Source of the DNA: Gp1-AA133 sp963850425
GTDB taxonomy: Bacteria; Acidobacteriota; Terriglobia; Terriglobales; Acidobacteriaceae
Reading direction: 5' to 3'
NCBI GenBank assembly: GCA_963850425.1
Contig: CAWKLF010000007.1
Coordinates: forward strand, 496,001-560,000
Length of the DNA stretch: 64,000 nt
Part shown: positions 8,842 through 17,984 of the stretch, one piece after another
Layout of the letters: every line of letters begins with the position of its first letter
Numbering within the stretch: position 1 is the first letter of the stretch
Notes under the pieces: generated by a model
Told to the model about the DNA's origin: nothing
Database searches by the model: none
The model's input: the letters and a program-made list of their open reading frames with translations, nothing else
Made by a program: the position numbers and the translations under genes

Positions 8842-8852
8842 AGTTCCTGCCT

Positions 8853-9446
8853 TTAGGACTTCGTCTTCTCGCAGCTCAGCGTGAATTGAAACGCCTGCAT
8901 GTCTTTGATCGTCTCGTCCTGAACGCTTTCCTTGATTTCCACGTTGCGGAAATAACCCGTCTTCTGCAGGTTCGAAATCAGGTTCGCCACTGCATCGGTG
9001 CTGAGCGCCATGCCCTCGATATCAACGCTCGTGCCTTGATCCTTCAGGTTGTTCAGCCAGACCGCTTCGGTGTTGTTGACGGTCTCGCCCACCATTGCCA
9101 TCAGGTCGACCGGCCCGTTCTGATTCTGGTGATTGCGCAGCTGGTCAATCACGTCCACGCGCCGCTTGTAGTTCTCGGCTTCGCGCTGCCGCGCCATGTA
9201 ACGCTGCTTCACGTCGGCCAGTTCACGATTCTTCTGTTCGGCCTGCACCATGTTCTGGGCGATCAATTTCTTTTCCGCGTCCAGGTGGTACCAGGTGTAC
9301 AGGTTGAATGCCGCCGCCAGTCCAAACGCAATCAGGACTTTGAGGCGCGGAGAGCCAACGTCGCCGACTTCCATGGTCGGCATCGACGGCATCGCCGAGC
9401 GCTTGTTTTTCGGTTTCGGTGCTTCCAGCAGATTGATTCGGATCAT
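8853..9446 (-). CDS. pilN: Type IV pilus inner-membrane protein PilN
   Basis: Binds cytoplasmic PilM through its N-terminus and PilO through its periplasmic part. It has 197 residues. It begins with the conserved PilM-binding motif MIRINLLEAP, followed by a basic segment, a membrane helix (about 33-52; LKVLIAFGLAAAFNLYTWY), a coiled coil (about 53-110) and a C-terminal PilN domain. The start codon overlaps the pilM stop by 4 bp, so translation is probably coupled. Confidence 0.94.
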   Translation of the reverse strand: MIRINLLEAPKPKNKRSAMPSMPTMEVGDVGSPRLKVLIAFGLAAAFNLYTWYHLDAEKKLIAQNMVQAEQKNRELADVKQRYMARQREAENYKRRVDVIDQLRNHQNQNGPVDLMAMVGETVNNTEAVWLNNLKDQGTSVDIEGMALSTDAVANLISNLQKTGYFRNVEIKESVQDETIKDMQAFQFTLSCEKTKS

Positions 9447-10498
9447 AGGTCGCTAAAACTCCTCAAAGCCAAGCCCACCGCAACCGCCAGCTGGCCCGCG
9501 TTCTGCTCGATCAGTTCCGCTCCCATTCCTTCCGCCGGAGGCGCAATGCGCTGGAACGGATTGAACAGTTCCACCGGCATCGAGAACTCCTGGCGCAACC
9601 CTTCCACCAGCCCTGGCACTTTTGACGAGCCACCCGCGAGATAAATCTTCTCGATGTGCTCGCCCGCCGCGCTGGCGCGGAAGAAGTCGAAGGTCTTCTG
9701 AATTTCCAGCACGATGATTTCTGTCACCTGCTGCAAAATGGGGGTCTTGGCGTCTTCCGAGACCGTGCCCACCTTGTGACCCAGCTTCAAGGCTTCCGCA
9801 TCCTCGAAACTCAGGTCCAGTTCCTTCTGCAACGAGTCGGTGTACTGGTGCCCGCCCACGCTGACGTCGCGCGGGAACAGGGGCGTCGTACCCTTCACGA
9901 TGTTGATGTTCATGACGCTGGCGCCCAGGTTCAAAAGCGCCACCACCTGCCCAGGTGCGGGCTCGTAGTTGTACTCGTAGCAGTTCTGCAGGGCCAGAGC
10001 ATCGATGTCCACAATAGCCGGGGTCCGGCCCGCCATCGAGAGTACGTTGGTGTAGTTCAAAATCTTGTCCTTCTTGACGGCAACCAGTAACACGTCCATC
10101 TGCGGGTTGCCGGCGTCCTCGGACAGGATCTGGTAATCCAGATTCACGTCACCCAGATCGAACGGGATATGCTGGGCGGCTTCTTTCTGGATCGTTTCGG
10201 CAAGCTCCTGGTCGCTCATCGACGGCAGCGAGATCTTCTTCACGATCACGGAGTGTCCGCTCACCGCAGTGGCCACGTTCTTGGCCTTGATTTCGTGGTC
10301 GGCGAACAGCTTCGAGATCGCGCTCGACACCGTGCCCGAGTCCACGATCATGGAATCGACCACGATATCGGGAGCCAACGGCTCCAGACCGAGATGCGAC
10401 ACTTCGATGTCGCGCCCCTTGCGCCTCAGTTCGACCGCCTTGATGCTGGAGGAGCCCACATCCAGACCTACAATCGTCTTCGACCCGAATCCAAACAT
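9443..10498 (-). CDS. pilM: Type IV pilus assembly ATPase-like protein PilM
   Basis: Cytoplasmic actin-like (FtsA-fold) protein that docks on PilN. It has 351 residues. Visible: phosphate-1 loop TIVGLDVGSSSIKAVELR, the 1C-like segment (EAAQHIPFDLGDVNLDYQIL), phosphate-2 loop VALLNLGASVMNINIV and the adenosine motif EKIYLAGGSSKVPGLVEGL. Second gene of the operon, 10 bp after the HTH gene. Confidence 0.95.
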   Translation of the reverse strand: MFGFGSKTIVGLDVGSSSIKAVELRRKGRDIEVSHLGLEPLAPDIVVDSMIVDSGTVSSAISKLFADHEIKAKNVATAVSGHSVIVKKISLPSMSDQELAETIQKEAAQHIPFDLGDVNLDYQILSEDAGNPQMDVLLVAVKKDKILNYTNVLSMAGRTPAIVDIDALALQNCYEYNYEPAPGQVVALLNLGASVMNINIVKGTTPLFPRDVSVGGHQYTDSLQKELDLSFEDAEALKLGHKVGTVSEDAKTPILQQVTEIIVLEIQKTFDFFRASAAGEHIEKIYLAGGSSKVPGLVEGLRQEFSMPVELFNPFQRIAPPAEGMGAELIEQNAGQLAVAVGLALRSFSDL

Positions 10499-10508
10499 GT
10501 GCCCGCCT

Positions 10509-10745
10509 TTACTGTGACCCGGCAGCTTTCATCGCCGCCTTCGGTTTCCGTTTCGTGCGCACTTCCATCTGGTTTGACTTCTCTTCCATCCACTGATCCA
10601 GCTTCGATTTTTTGAAACGCCAGCGGTTCCCCAGTTTGAAAGCCGGAATCTTCTGCTCATTCACGTACTTGTAGAGCGTGTCCGGACTCACTCCCAGGTA
10701 TTGCGAAGCCTGGCGAATGTTCATCACTTCTCGCGAGTCGGCCAT
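10509..10745 (-). CDS. AlpA/excisionase-type helix-turn-helix protein at head of pil operon
   Basis: Small DNA-binding protein of 78 residues from ATG 10745; a GTG at 10754 would add three residues but sits almost on the GGAAGGGA ribosome site. The winged HTH (MerR/excisionase superfamily) is clear: MNIRQASQYLGVSPDTLYKY, then KIPAFKLGNRWRFKKSKLDQW. The tail is Lys/Arg-rich. It ends 10 bp before pilM, so it is co-transcribed with the pilus genes and may regulate them. The family also includes phage excisionases, but no phage genes lie nearby. Confidence 0.85.
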   Translation of the reverse strand: MADSREVMNIRQASQYLGVSPDTLYKYVNEQKIPAFKLGNRWRFKKSKLDQWMEEKSNQMEVRTKRKPKAAMKAAGSQ

Positions 10746-11378
10746 AGAGTTCACGTCCCTTCCGCAGAATCAATGCCCTCAGTTGCCGGCATCTCCGGCG
10801 GCAAGGGCAAACCTGGGGAGGAAATCGCTCGTTCCAATTCGTGTTCGAGCCGATTTCGGTGTGCAGAGCATATCGCAAGCCGGGAAAACACGAGTTCAAG
10901 CCAAATCTCCGCGTTTTACCGGGTTTTATACCTGTTTTCTGGAAAATTACTTTGGTGTATTTGCAGATTACTGCTATGGATTGCGATTAACTACTTAGTG
11001 ACCACAATTACGAGTACCGCTTATACGCAGAGCCGCCGTTACCGCATTTAACATAACCAAAGTACTAGCGACGGTACGAAGGTAGTAAGACGCGCGATAA
11101 ATCTTTAAAAATCAGCGCTGTAAGCGCGCATCCTCTAAGTGGCTCATCAATTCGCACAGCCTGCCTGCTCGACGATCAAAATCCGCTGTTCTTGCGCAGC
11201 ACACTCGCTGCCTGCGCGATATCACCCCAATATCGACCAGCTTTTTGAGACCCATGGGAGTGCTACCGGAGGAAATCGGTTCGTGCGCCTGTGCGCGGCG
11301 TCACTTTCTTCTCTCGGTCGCTCTGCTAGCGTCAGGAGTCCGGTTCAACTTCCTTGCAGTCCAGATTGAGGTGCTCTC
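10746..11378. other. Long intergenic region between divergent pil operon and saccharopine-dehydrogenase-like gene
   Basis: About 630 bp with a clearly AT-richer core (10900-11110). It must hold the pil promoter (minus) and the promoter of the gene at 11379 (plus). On the minus strand a TATAAA lies near 10925-10935, but no good -35 partner was seen, and no convincing gene was found. Confidence 0.5.
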
Positions 11379-12569
11379 TTGAAATTGCTAGTGATCGGTT
11401 CCGGCATGATGGGGTCGGCAGCGGCTTACGATATGTCGCGCCAGGCGGACGTGGACTCGGTCACGCTGGCCGACTCCGATCTGAAACGCGCGCGCGAAGT
11501 CGCCGCTCGCATTAACCATATTCAGGGCGGCAAAAAGCTGAAGGCCATCGCGCTTGACGCTTCCAGTGAAAGTGCTGCCCTGCGCCTGATGAAGGGACAC
11601 GATGCCGCGCTGTCGGCAGTTCCCTACTTCTTGAATCTCGGCCTGGCAAAAGCTGCTATCGAAGCGCGCTGCCATTTCGCAGATCTCGGGGGAAACAATA
11701 CGGTCGTCCGGCAGGAACTGGCGCTGGCCGGCAAGGCGGAAAAGCGCGGGGTTGCCATCGCTCCCGACTGCGGCTTGTCGCCCGGCATGGCATCCATTCT
11801 TGGAGGAGAACTGGTGAACCGGCTGGGCGGCCGCGCCGACGCACTCAAACTCTATGTCGGCGGCCTGCCGGAAAAGCCCATGCCCCCGTTTCACTATCAA
11901 CTGGTCTTTTCGGTGGAGGGGCTGATCAACGAGTACGTCGAGCCGGCCAGCATCCTGCGCAAGGGAAAAATGGTTACGGTCGAGCCTCTGACCGAGCCTG
12001 AAGAATTTCATATGGCGGGTTTCGCTCCGCTGGTGGCCTTTCACACATCGGGCGGCACCTCCACTCTGCCGGAAACGTTCGAAGGCCGAGTGGGGGAATG
12101 CTTTGAAAAGACTCTGCGCTATCCCGGACACTTTGATCTGTTATGCGAACTGAAAGCGCTCGGCCTGTTCTCGAGCGACAAGATGAAAATCGGCAAGGCG
12201 GAAATTGCTCCGCGCGCGATGATGTCGAAAATCTTTGAGGGAAAATTCGCCGGAAAAGGCCCGGACGTCTGCATTATGCGCCTCGAAGCCCACGAATCCG
12301 TGCGCACTCCCGGAGTGCGGGGCCTGCTCGGCGCCCGCCTTCAGGGCCGGGTGGCCAGTTTCACGCTGGTGGATCATTATGATCCCAAAACCGACATGAG
12401 CGCCATGATGCGCACCACCGCCTTCCCCGCCTCGATCGTGCTGCAGATGCTTGCGTCGGGTGCGATCGCGAAACGCGGGGCGGTCTTGCAGGAACGAGAC
12501 GTTCCGGCAGACCTCTTCCTCAACGAAATGGAAAAGCGCGGAATTAAAATCCAGTACGCGATCCAGTAA
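11379..12569 (+). CDS. Saccharopine dehydrogenase family oxidoreductase
   Basis: NAD(P)-dependent oxidoreductase of 396 residues starting with TTG (11379), supported by GAGG 9 bp upstream. The N-terminal Rossmann fold is seen in LLVIGSGMMGSAAAYDM and VTLADSDLKRAREVAARI. The middle carries HFADLGGNNTVVRQELALAG and the catalytic-region segment APDCGLSPGMASILGGELV, typical of the saccharopine dehydrogenase / lysine-6-dehydrogenase group. The C-terminal substrate domain includes HMAGFAPLVAFHTSGGTSTL. It is probably in amino acid (lysine-type) catabolism; the exact substrate is not decided by the sequence. Monocistronic or paired with doxX (117 bp downstream). Confidence 0.87.
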   Translation: MKLLVIGSGMMGSAAAYDMSRQADVDSVTLADSDLKRAREVAARINHIQGGKKLKAIALDASSESAALRLMKGHDAALSAVPYFLNLGLAKAAIEARCHFADLGGNNTVVRQELALAGKAEKRGVAIAPDCGLSPGMASILGGELVNRLGGRADALKLYVGGLPEKPMPPFHYQLVFSVEGLINEYVEPASILRKGKMVTVEPLTEPEEFHMAGFAPLVAFHTSGGTSTLPETFEGRVGECFEKTLRYPGHFDLLCELKALGLFSSDKMKIGKAEIAPRAMMSKIFEGKFAGKGPDVCIMRLEAHESVRTPGVRGLLGARLQGRVASFTLVDHYDPKTDMSAMMRTTAFPASIVLQMLASGAIAKRGAVLQERDVPADLFLNEMEKRGIKIQYAIQ

Positions 12570-12685
12570 TGCTGGAAAAGCATGCGCAGGGATCAATCCG
12601 GGCGAGCCCGTGCCGGCGGTCACCCGTTGTGCACTTTTTCAAACCGGCGCCGGGAGGGTACCCTTAGTTCCAGCACGGAGGAACT

Positions 12686-13111
12686 TTGCGCTACCTGGAT
12701 CGCATGCAACCGCTGGCGTTAGTCGCTTTGCGCCTGACCCTGGGAATCATCTTCATCGGCCACAGTTCCCACAAGGTCTACGGCCACCTGCACGACTATG
12801 CGAATTTCATGACGAGCCTGGGAATCCCCGGCTGGCTCGGATACGTTTCCGCCTTCACGGAATTCCTCGGCGGCATTTTATTGATTATGGGCTCGCTCAC
12901 GCGCGTCGCCGCCTTCGCGCTGGTCGTGGACATGACTGTCGCGATCGCGAAAGTGCACTGGAAACACGGACTGCTGGGCACGGGCGGATACGAGTTCACT
13001 CTCGCATTGTGGACGATGGCGTTCGCGCTGATCTTTTTCGGGGCCGGTCCGATTTCTATCGATGCGATCCGCGGAAGCGGAAGAAGTTTTGGCAGGAGCA
13101 AATCGAAATAG
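12686..13111 (+). CDS. DoxX family membrane protein
   Basis: Four-helix integral membrane protein of 141 residues; TTG start with GGAGG about 5 bp upstream. Hallmarks are LRLTLGIIFIGHSSHKVYGH in the first helix, GIPGWLGYVSAFTEFLGGIL in the second, then LVVDMTVAIAKVHWKHGLLG and a last helix. DoxX relatives are quinol-linked or redox-sensing membrane proteins of mostly unknown role. Confidence 0.88.
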   Translation: MRYLDRMQPLALVALRLTLGIIFIGHSSHKVYGHLHDYANFMTSLGIPGWLGYVSAFTEFLGGILLIMGSLTRVAAFALVVDMTVAIAKVHWKHGLLGTGGYEFTLALWTMAFALIFFGAGPISIDAIRGSGRSFGRSKSK

Positions 13112-13454
13112 CTTTCGAAAAACTTTCGCTTGTCCCCCATCCGTCCCAATCACGCCCATATCGAGCGCTCAGGACACAGCTAGACATAACACCTGCACAT
13201 TGAAATGCCATTCGAGAATCTTCTTGTGCCCTTGGATAACTCCATCCATCTCAGCACGCTGCCTCTGAAGCCAAACCGACCGGCCGTTTCATGCGCTGAA
13301 AAGCCGCGCCCACCAAGGGATTTGACCCCTTGCAAGCAAACAAATGCTTGAAGGCCGCGCTCAACTTCACATAGAATCCCGCCACATCAGTGTCACACGC
13401 GTTCAAGCCCCGTTCCTAAAATTGATCAAACACATCCGCAAGGAGAATGAAAGA
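13112..13454. other. Intergenic region upstream of the HExxE secreted protein gene
   Basis: About 340 bp without a convincing gene. An in-frame upstream extension from 13344 is open but lacks a ribosome site, while AAGGAG (13439-13444) precedes the ATG at 13455. No repeat array or terminator was recognised. Confidence 0.5.
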
Positions 13455-14693
13455 ATGAGGCGTCAGAAGTCTCTCTTGTTTTCTATGGTATTCGTGTGCG
13501 TCGCTTTTCTCGCGACGTTCGCAGCCGGCCAGTCAGCATCACCCAAAGCGCGGCTTCCCATCAGGCAGATGGTGAAACATGCTCCAGAAGCAGCCAGCGC
13601 GGCGGCGCCGTTGGCGACAACCTCCACACCGGGTCTTCCCATTTGGAGCTTCAACGTCACCTCGGATCGCGACGGCAACCGATACACCGGAGTGATGGTG
13701 GGTGCCAATCCCTTCAATGATGACTCGGGCCGCACGCACGTCGCGACTCAGATCGTTCCCATCATCTTCAAGACCCACACGGTCGGCAGCAGCGTTGACG
13801 GCAACGGAATCATCGCGACCGAACCCGGCAACACCACGTTTAATCCCACCCAGCCTGATCGGGCGTGCCTGGGTTCGAGAAACAACAATCCCCTGCGGCT
13901 GTTCCAGCAGTCTCCCATTTTCCAGGCCGCCGACTTCAACTACGGCGGCACCGACGTCGGGCGCACGCAGACCACGGATGCTTACCAGCGTGCTAACTTC
14001 TGGAAGGTCATCGATCGCGAGGACTACCACGTAACTCTCGGTCCGGTCTCAACTTTCAATCCGATCGTGATCGACGTCCCGGCTGCCAGTGGCCTCGCTC
14101 TAGCCACGACCTCGCTCGGTCCTCCCGCGTTCTGTGCTCCCATGGCTATCGTGGATGCCAACCTCGTCGATCTCTTCATCAACAACAACATCCTTCCCGC
14201 GCTCGCGCCCCACGGCGTTAATCACGGCACGTTCCCGATTTTCCTGCTCTACAATGCCGTGATGTCCGATGGTGATCCCACCAATCTCGCCAACTGCTGC
14301 ATTCTCGGTTATCACGGAACCGGCAACTCCGATTCGACCGCAACTTACTCTCCCATGGACTTCGACTCCACGGGACTATTCGGAGTCTCCGGTCTGGACA
14401 TTGCCACCGCGACTCATGAAGTCGCTGAGTGGATGGACGACCCCTTCGGCAACAATCCCACGCCGCCTTGGGGTCACACCGGACAGGTGGCCGGGTGCCA
14501 GGGCAATCTCGAAAACGGCGATCCCCTCAGCGGCACCGAGGCCCCGCGCATCGTCATGCCCAACGGTTTTACTTACCACCTTCAGGAGCTAGCGTTCTTC
14601 TCGTGGTTCTATAGCGCGCGTTCCATCGGGGTAAATGGCTGGTTCTCCGATAACGGCACGTTCCTCACCAACGCAGGGCCACCCTGCCAGTAG
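13455..14693 (+). CDS. Secreted hypothetical protein with HExxE metal-site-like motif
   Basis: 412 residues from ATG 13455, chosen for its AAGGAG site and because it starts a signal peptide (RRQKSLLFSMVFVCVAFLATFAAGQ). The mature protein lacks membrane segments and is exported. Near residue 315 lies TATHEVAEWMDDPFGNNPTP, where HEVAE resembles a zinc-peptidase-like HExxE. Other conserved-looking stretches are LPIWSFNVTSDRDGNRYTG, VPIIFKTHTVGSS and GVNHGTFPIFLLYNAVMSDG. Cys pairs near 278-279 (NCCIL) and 345 may form disulfides. I do not recognise a named family. A secreted metallohydrolase is a possibility suggested only by the motif. Confidence 0.8.
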   Translation: MRRQKSLLFSMVFVCVAFLATFAAGQSASPKARLPIRQMVKHAPEAASAAAPLATTSTPGLPIWSFNVTSDRDGNRYTGVMVGANPFNDDSGRTHVATQIVPIIFKTHTVGSSVDGNGIIATEPGNTTFNPTQPDRACLGSRNNNPLRLFQQSPIFQAADFNYGGTDVGRTQTTDAYQRANFWKVIDREDYHVTLGPVSTFNPIVIDVPAASGLALATTSLGPPAFCAPMAIVDANLVDLFINNNILPALAPHGVNHGTFPIFLLYNAVMSDGDPTNLANCCILGYHGTGNSDSTATYSPMDFDSTGLFGVSGLDIATATHEVAEWMDDPFGNNPTPPWGHTGQVAGCQGNLENGDPLSGTEAPRIVMPNGFTYHLQELAFFSWFYSARSIGVNGWFSDNGTFLTNAGPPCQ

Positions 14694-14710
14694 CCGAACG
14701 CCAAAAACAG

Positions 14711-14746
14711 ACAGGAGCAGCTTTCGAGCTGCTCCTGTTTCTTTAC
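14711..14746 (+). terminator. Strong bidirectional terminator between convergent genes
   Basis: ACAGGAGCAGCT, loop TTCG, AGCTGCTCCTGT: a perfect 12-bp stem followed by TTTCTTT on the plus strand. On the minus strand the same stem is followed by CTGTTTTTGG. It lies 18 bp after the plus-strand gene and can also stop transcription from the E1 gene at 14881. Confidence 0.9.
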
Positions 14747-14840
14747 CCGTGACCCGTTTCTCGACACAACGGAGGAAGGCTATTGCTTATTAAAGAAATC
14801 GGGAAGCGCACCGCACGGAGAAAGTCCGGGATGGTTGGCT

Positions 14841-14875
14841 CACGACCAACGACCGACGGCAACGGCCAACGACGG
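14841..14875. repeat. Short degenerate heptad array
   Basis: Five 7-nt units in register: CACGACC AACGACC GACGGCA ACGGCCA ACGACGG, just after the stop of the E1 gene. One of several intergenic 7-nt arrays in this window. Confidence 0.6.
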
Positions 14876-14880
14876 GTTGC

Positions 14881-17115
14881 CTAGTACTCCGCCAGTTCTT
14901 TCATCCCGCGATACAAGTCCTTCGCCTGGGGTAGGATTGCGTCTTCCAGAATGGGCTGGTACGCAACGTAAACATCCATCGCCGCCACTCTCCGTACCGG
15001 CGCATCCAGATGCGGAAAGAGTTTGTCCGCGATGCGCGCCGCGATCTCGGCCCCGTATCCCCAGCTCAACGAATCTTCATACGCCACCAGCGCGCGATTG
15101 GTTTTTGCTACTGAGGCGGCAATCGTGTCCCAGTCAAACGGATTCAGGGTGCGGAGATCGATCAGTTCCACCTTTACCCCAAGCTCGCGCTCGAGTTTCT
15201 GCGCCGCCTGCAGCGCTCGAGGGACAACCGCGCCATAGGTGATGACGGTAAGGTCCGTGCCCGCCTGCACGATCCGCGCTTTTCCAAATGGAACGGAATA
15301 ATCCGGCCCCGGATAGTGCGAACGCCCGTAGGTCTCGCGATACAACCGCTTGTGCTCCAGGAACAGTACCGGATCGTCGCACCGGATGGCCGTACGCAAC
15401 AGGCCCGCCGCATCCAGCGCATTCGATGGAAAGACAACACGAAGTCCCGGAATATGCGTGAAGATGCTCTCCCCGCACTGCGAATGATAGAGCGCGCCGC
15501 CCGTCAGATATCCACCGATGGCCACACGAATCACGAGCGGAGCCGAGAACGCATTGTTCGAGCGCCACCGGATTACCGGGAGTTCGTCGCGCAGCTGCAT
15601 CATCGCCGGCCAGATGTAGTCGAAGAACTGGATCTCAACCACCGGCTTCAGGCCCCGCGTTGCCATGCCGGTCGCGCGACCCACGATGTTGGCTTCCGCA
15701 ATGGGCGCGTTAAACACGCGATCCGAGCCGAATGCCCCTTGCAGTCCGGCCGTCAGCTTGAACACACCGCCCTTCCCTTTCACCAGCTTCTTGTCGAGAT
15801 AGTCCACCCGGCTGCAATCCGCCACGTCTTCGCCGAAAATCACAACCCGCTCGTCGCGCTTCATCTCATCGCGCAAGGTCGCATTGATCAGCTCGGCCAT
15901 GGTCTTCGGCAAAGGCGCCGCGGGCTTCTTGCCATCGCCAGTCGCAGGCTGTTCTGTTACTTGCGCGAACACCGGTTCCGCCTCGAACTGCGCCGAGGTG
16001 GGATCGAGATCGGGCGAATAAATGAAGTTGGTAATGGACTCGGGCGTCGGGAACTTGGCCTCAAGAGCGCGATCGACGGCGGCCTGCAGTTCCTCTTCCA
16101 CCTGCTTCTCGAGCTGGTTAATGCCCTTCTCGTCGAGAATGCCCTCGCGGATCAGAAACATCTGCATGCGCGGGATGGGATCTCGCGCCGCATCGCGCTG
16201 CCGCTCCACGTCGGGACGGTAAAGCCGTTCGTCGTCGGAAAGGGAATGCGAGTAGGGACGGATCACGTGCGCATGCACGAAGCCAGGACCTTTGCCGGCG
16301 CGGCAGTAGTCCACCGCCCGCTTCATCGCCGCATAGCTGACCACCGGATCCGTGCCGTCCACTTCTTCAAAATGAAAATTCGGGAAGCCCGAGACCAGCC
16401 GCGAAATATTTCCGCCCGCCGTCTGTACCTCAACCGGCACCGAAATCGCGTATTCGTTGTCTTGAATCACAAACACGATGGGCAGCTTCTTATTCGAGGC
16501 TGTGTTCAGCGCTTCCCAGAACTCGCCTTCGCTCGTCGTACCGTCTCCGAGCGAGACATAGGTGACCTCGTCACCGCGGAAGCTGACGTCTTTAAACTGC
16601 CGGTAATCGCCCTGCGCTTTCTGCGTCGAATTGGGATGGTTGCGGAGGTAAACGCCGGCTTCCGCGCAACCAACCGCCTGCAAAATCTGCGTGCCCGTCG
16701 GGGAAGATTGTGTGACGACGTTCAGGCGGTTGTAGGCCCAATGCGAGGGCATCTGTCGCCCGCCGGAACTGGGATCGGCGGCCGCGCCCACCCCCTGCAA
16801 AAGCATTTCGTAGGGTGTCGCGCCCAGTGCCAGCACCAGCGCGCGATCGCGATAGTAGGGATAGAACCAGTCATAGGCCGGCTTCAGGCAGAACGCCGCG
16901 GCTAAGCCGATCGCTTCGTGTCCGGCGCCGGAGATCTGAAAAAAGATTTTCTGCTGCCGCTTGAGCAGGATTTCGCGGTCGTCCAGCCGCCGCGAGGTGT
17001 ACATCGTCCGATAGGCATCAATGAGTTGCTGGCGGGTCAAGCCCGAATAGGTTTTGGACTTCTTGTCGTCCGCGGCGGTCGCATTCAGCTTGGGGTCAGT
17101 TTTCGTCGTCGCCAT
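14881..17115 (-). CDS. Fused alpha/beta thiamine-pyrophosphate dehydrogenase E1 component
   Basis: Decarboxylating E1 of a 2-oxoacid (branched-chain or pyruvate-like) dehydrogenase complex, with both subunits in one chain of 744 residues. The start at 17115 is preferred over ATG 17151, which has no ribosome site. The alpha half (about 25-370) has FQISGAGHEAIGLAAAF and the TPP motif GDGTTSEGEFWEALNTASN ending at IQDNEYAIS. The beta half (about 395-744) has ELINATLRDEMKRDERVVIF, GEDVAD, FNAPIAEANIVGRATGMA and the C-terminal transketolase domain LIDLRTLNPFDWDTIAASV. No E2 or E3 gene is nearby. Substrate is inferred only loosely. Confidence 0.93.
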   Translation of the reverse strand: MATTKTDPKLNATAADDKKSKTYSGLTRQQLIDAYRTMYTSRRLDDREILLKRQQKIFFQISGAGHEAIGLAAAFCLKPAYDWFYPYYRDRALVLALGATPYEMLLQGVGAAADPSSGGRQMPSHWAYNRLNVVTQSSPTGTQILQAVGCAEAGVYLRNHPNSTQKAQGDYRQFKDVSFRGDEVTYVSLGDGTTSEGEFWEALNTASNKKLPIVFVIQDNEYAISVPVEVQTAGGNISRLVSGFPNFHFEEVDGTDPVVSYAAMKRAVDYCRAGKGPGFVHAHVIRPYSHSLSDDERLYRPDVERQRDAARDPIPRMQMFLIREGILDEKGINQLEKQVEEELQAAVDRALEAKFPTPESITNFIYSPDLDPTSAQFEAEPVFAQVTEQPATGDGKKPAAPLPKTMAELINATLRDEMKRDERVVIFGEDVADCSRVDYLDKKLVKGKGGVFKLTAGLQGAFGSDRVFNAPIAEANIVGRATGMATRGLKPVVEIQFFDYIWPAMMQLRDELPVIRWRSNNAFSAPLVIRVAIGGYLTGGALYHSQCGESIFTHIPGLRVVFPSNALDAAGLLRTAIRCDDPVLFLEHKRLYRETYGRSHYPGPDYSVPFGKARIVQAGTDLTVITYGAVVPRALQAAQKLERELGVKVELIDLRTLNPFDWDTIAASVAKTNRALVAYEDSLSWGYGAEIAARIADKLFPHLDAPVRRVAAMDVYVAYQPILEDAILPQAKDLYRGMKELAEY

Positions 17116-17223
17116 TCCGTACCCTATGGGCTGGGGATTTGCAGAGTGCATTGTAAATGCAGACGTGCGGATCTGGAATACAGCGTTCCAGATCAGGAGT
17201 ACCGACTGGTCGGTGGAGAAGCG

Positions 17224-17250
17224 AGCTAGAAGCCAAACGCTAGAAGCTAG
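17224..17250. repeat. Short heptad array (CTAGAAG type)
   Basis: AGCTAGAAGCCAAACG then CTAGAAGCTAG: CTAGAAG recurs 14 nt apart with a degenerate unit between. It lies between the divergent E1 and phosphatase genes. Confidence 0.5.
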
Positions 17251-17264
17251 TACCTCCGTCTGAG

Positions 17265-17984
17265 ATGTCCCGTCATTTATCCTTGCAACGACACATGATC
17301 CGCATGAACCGTAAGTTCGATCCCGTTTCCATTAAATTGCTGATCTTCGACCTCGACGGTACGCTGATTGACTCGCGCCTCGACCTGATCCATTCGGTCA
17401 ACGCCACGCTTCGCCACCTCCACCGCCCGGAGTTGCCCGGAGATGTGATCGCCACCTATGTAGGGGATGGCGCGCCGATGCTGGTTCGCCGGGCCCTGGG
17501 CGATCCTGCGGACGAGACTGCGGTTCATCGTGCGTTGGAATTCTTTCTGGCCTACTACCGCGAACACAAGCTGGACCACACGCACGTCTACGCGGGAATT
17601 CGCGAGGCGCTATCCTCCATCCGCGCATCCCGCAACGGACAGCCTCGCAAGATGGCCGTGCTATCCAACAAGCCCGTGAATCCGTCGCGCGCTATTGTCG
17701 ATGCACTCGGCTTGGGCGAATTCTTCTTACACGTCTACGGAGGCAACAGTTTTCCCACCAAGAAGCCCGACCCGCTCGGCGCGCAGGCAATCCTGAAAGA
17801 AACCGGATGCGCGCCCAGGGAAACCGTGATCGTCGGCGACTCTTCGATCGACGTCCTCACCGGACGCAACGCCGGACTGTGGAGTTGCGGCGTTACCTAC
17901 GGCTTTGCTCCCCAGACCCTGGAACTTACGCCACCCGACGTACTGGTCGATACGCCGCGGGAGCTTGCCGCAGTCTTTGACTGA
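17265..17984 (+). CDS. gph: HAD-superfamily phosphoglycolate phosphatase
   Basis: Cytoplasmic HAD hydrolase that dephosphorylates 2-phosphoglycolate or a similar small phosphate. Up to 239 residues; later ATGs at 17295 and 17304 are alternative starts. HAD motif I is LIFDLDGTLIDSRLDLIHS (nucleophile DxD), motif II Ser/Thr is in KMAVLSNKP, motif III Lys in TKKPDPLG and motif IV in ETVIVGDSSIDVLTGRNAG. An alpha-helical cap lies between motifs I and II. Motifs are complete; substrate is inferred from closeness to Gph. Confidence 0.88.
   Translation: MSRHLSLQRHMIRMNRKFDPVSIKLLIFDLDGTLIDSRLDLIHSVNATLRHLHRPELPGDVIATYVGDGAPMLVRRALGDPADETAVHRALEFFLAYYREHKLDHTHVYAGIREALSSIRASRNGQPRKMAVLSNKPVNPSRAIVDALGLGEFFLHVYGGNSFPTKKPDPLGAQAILKETGCAPRETVIVGDSSIDVLTGRNAGLWSCGVTYGFAPQTLELTPPDVLVDTPRELAAVFD

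Noticed and set aside
10509..10745. Prophage or integrative element suggested by the excisionase-like HTH
   Set aside because: No integrase, att-like direct repeats or tRNA nearby; gene is embedded in the pil operon.
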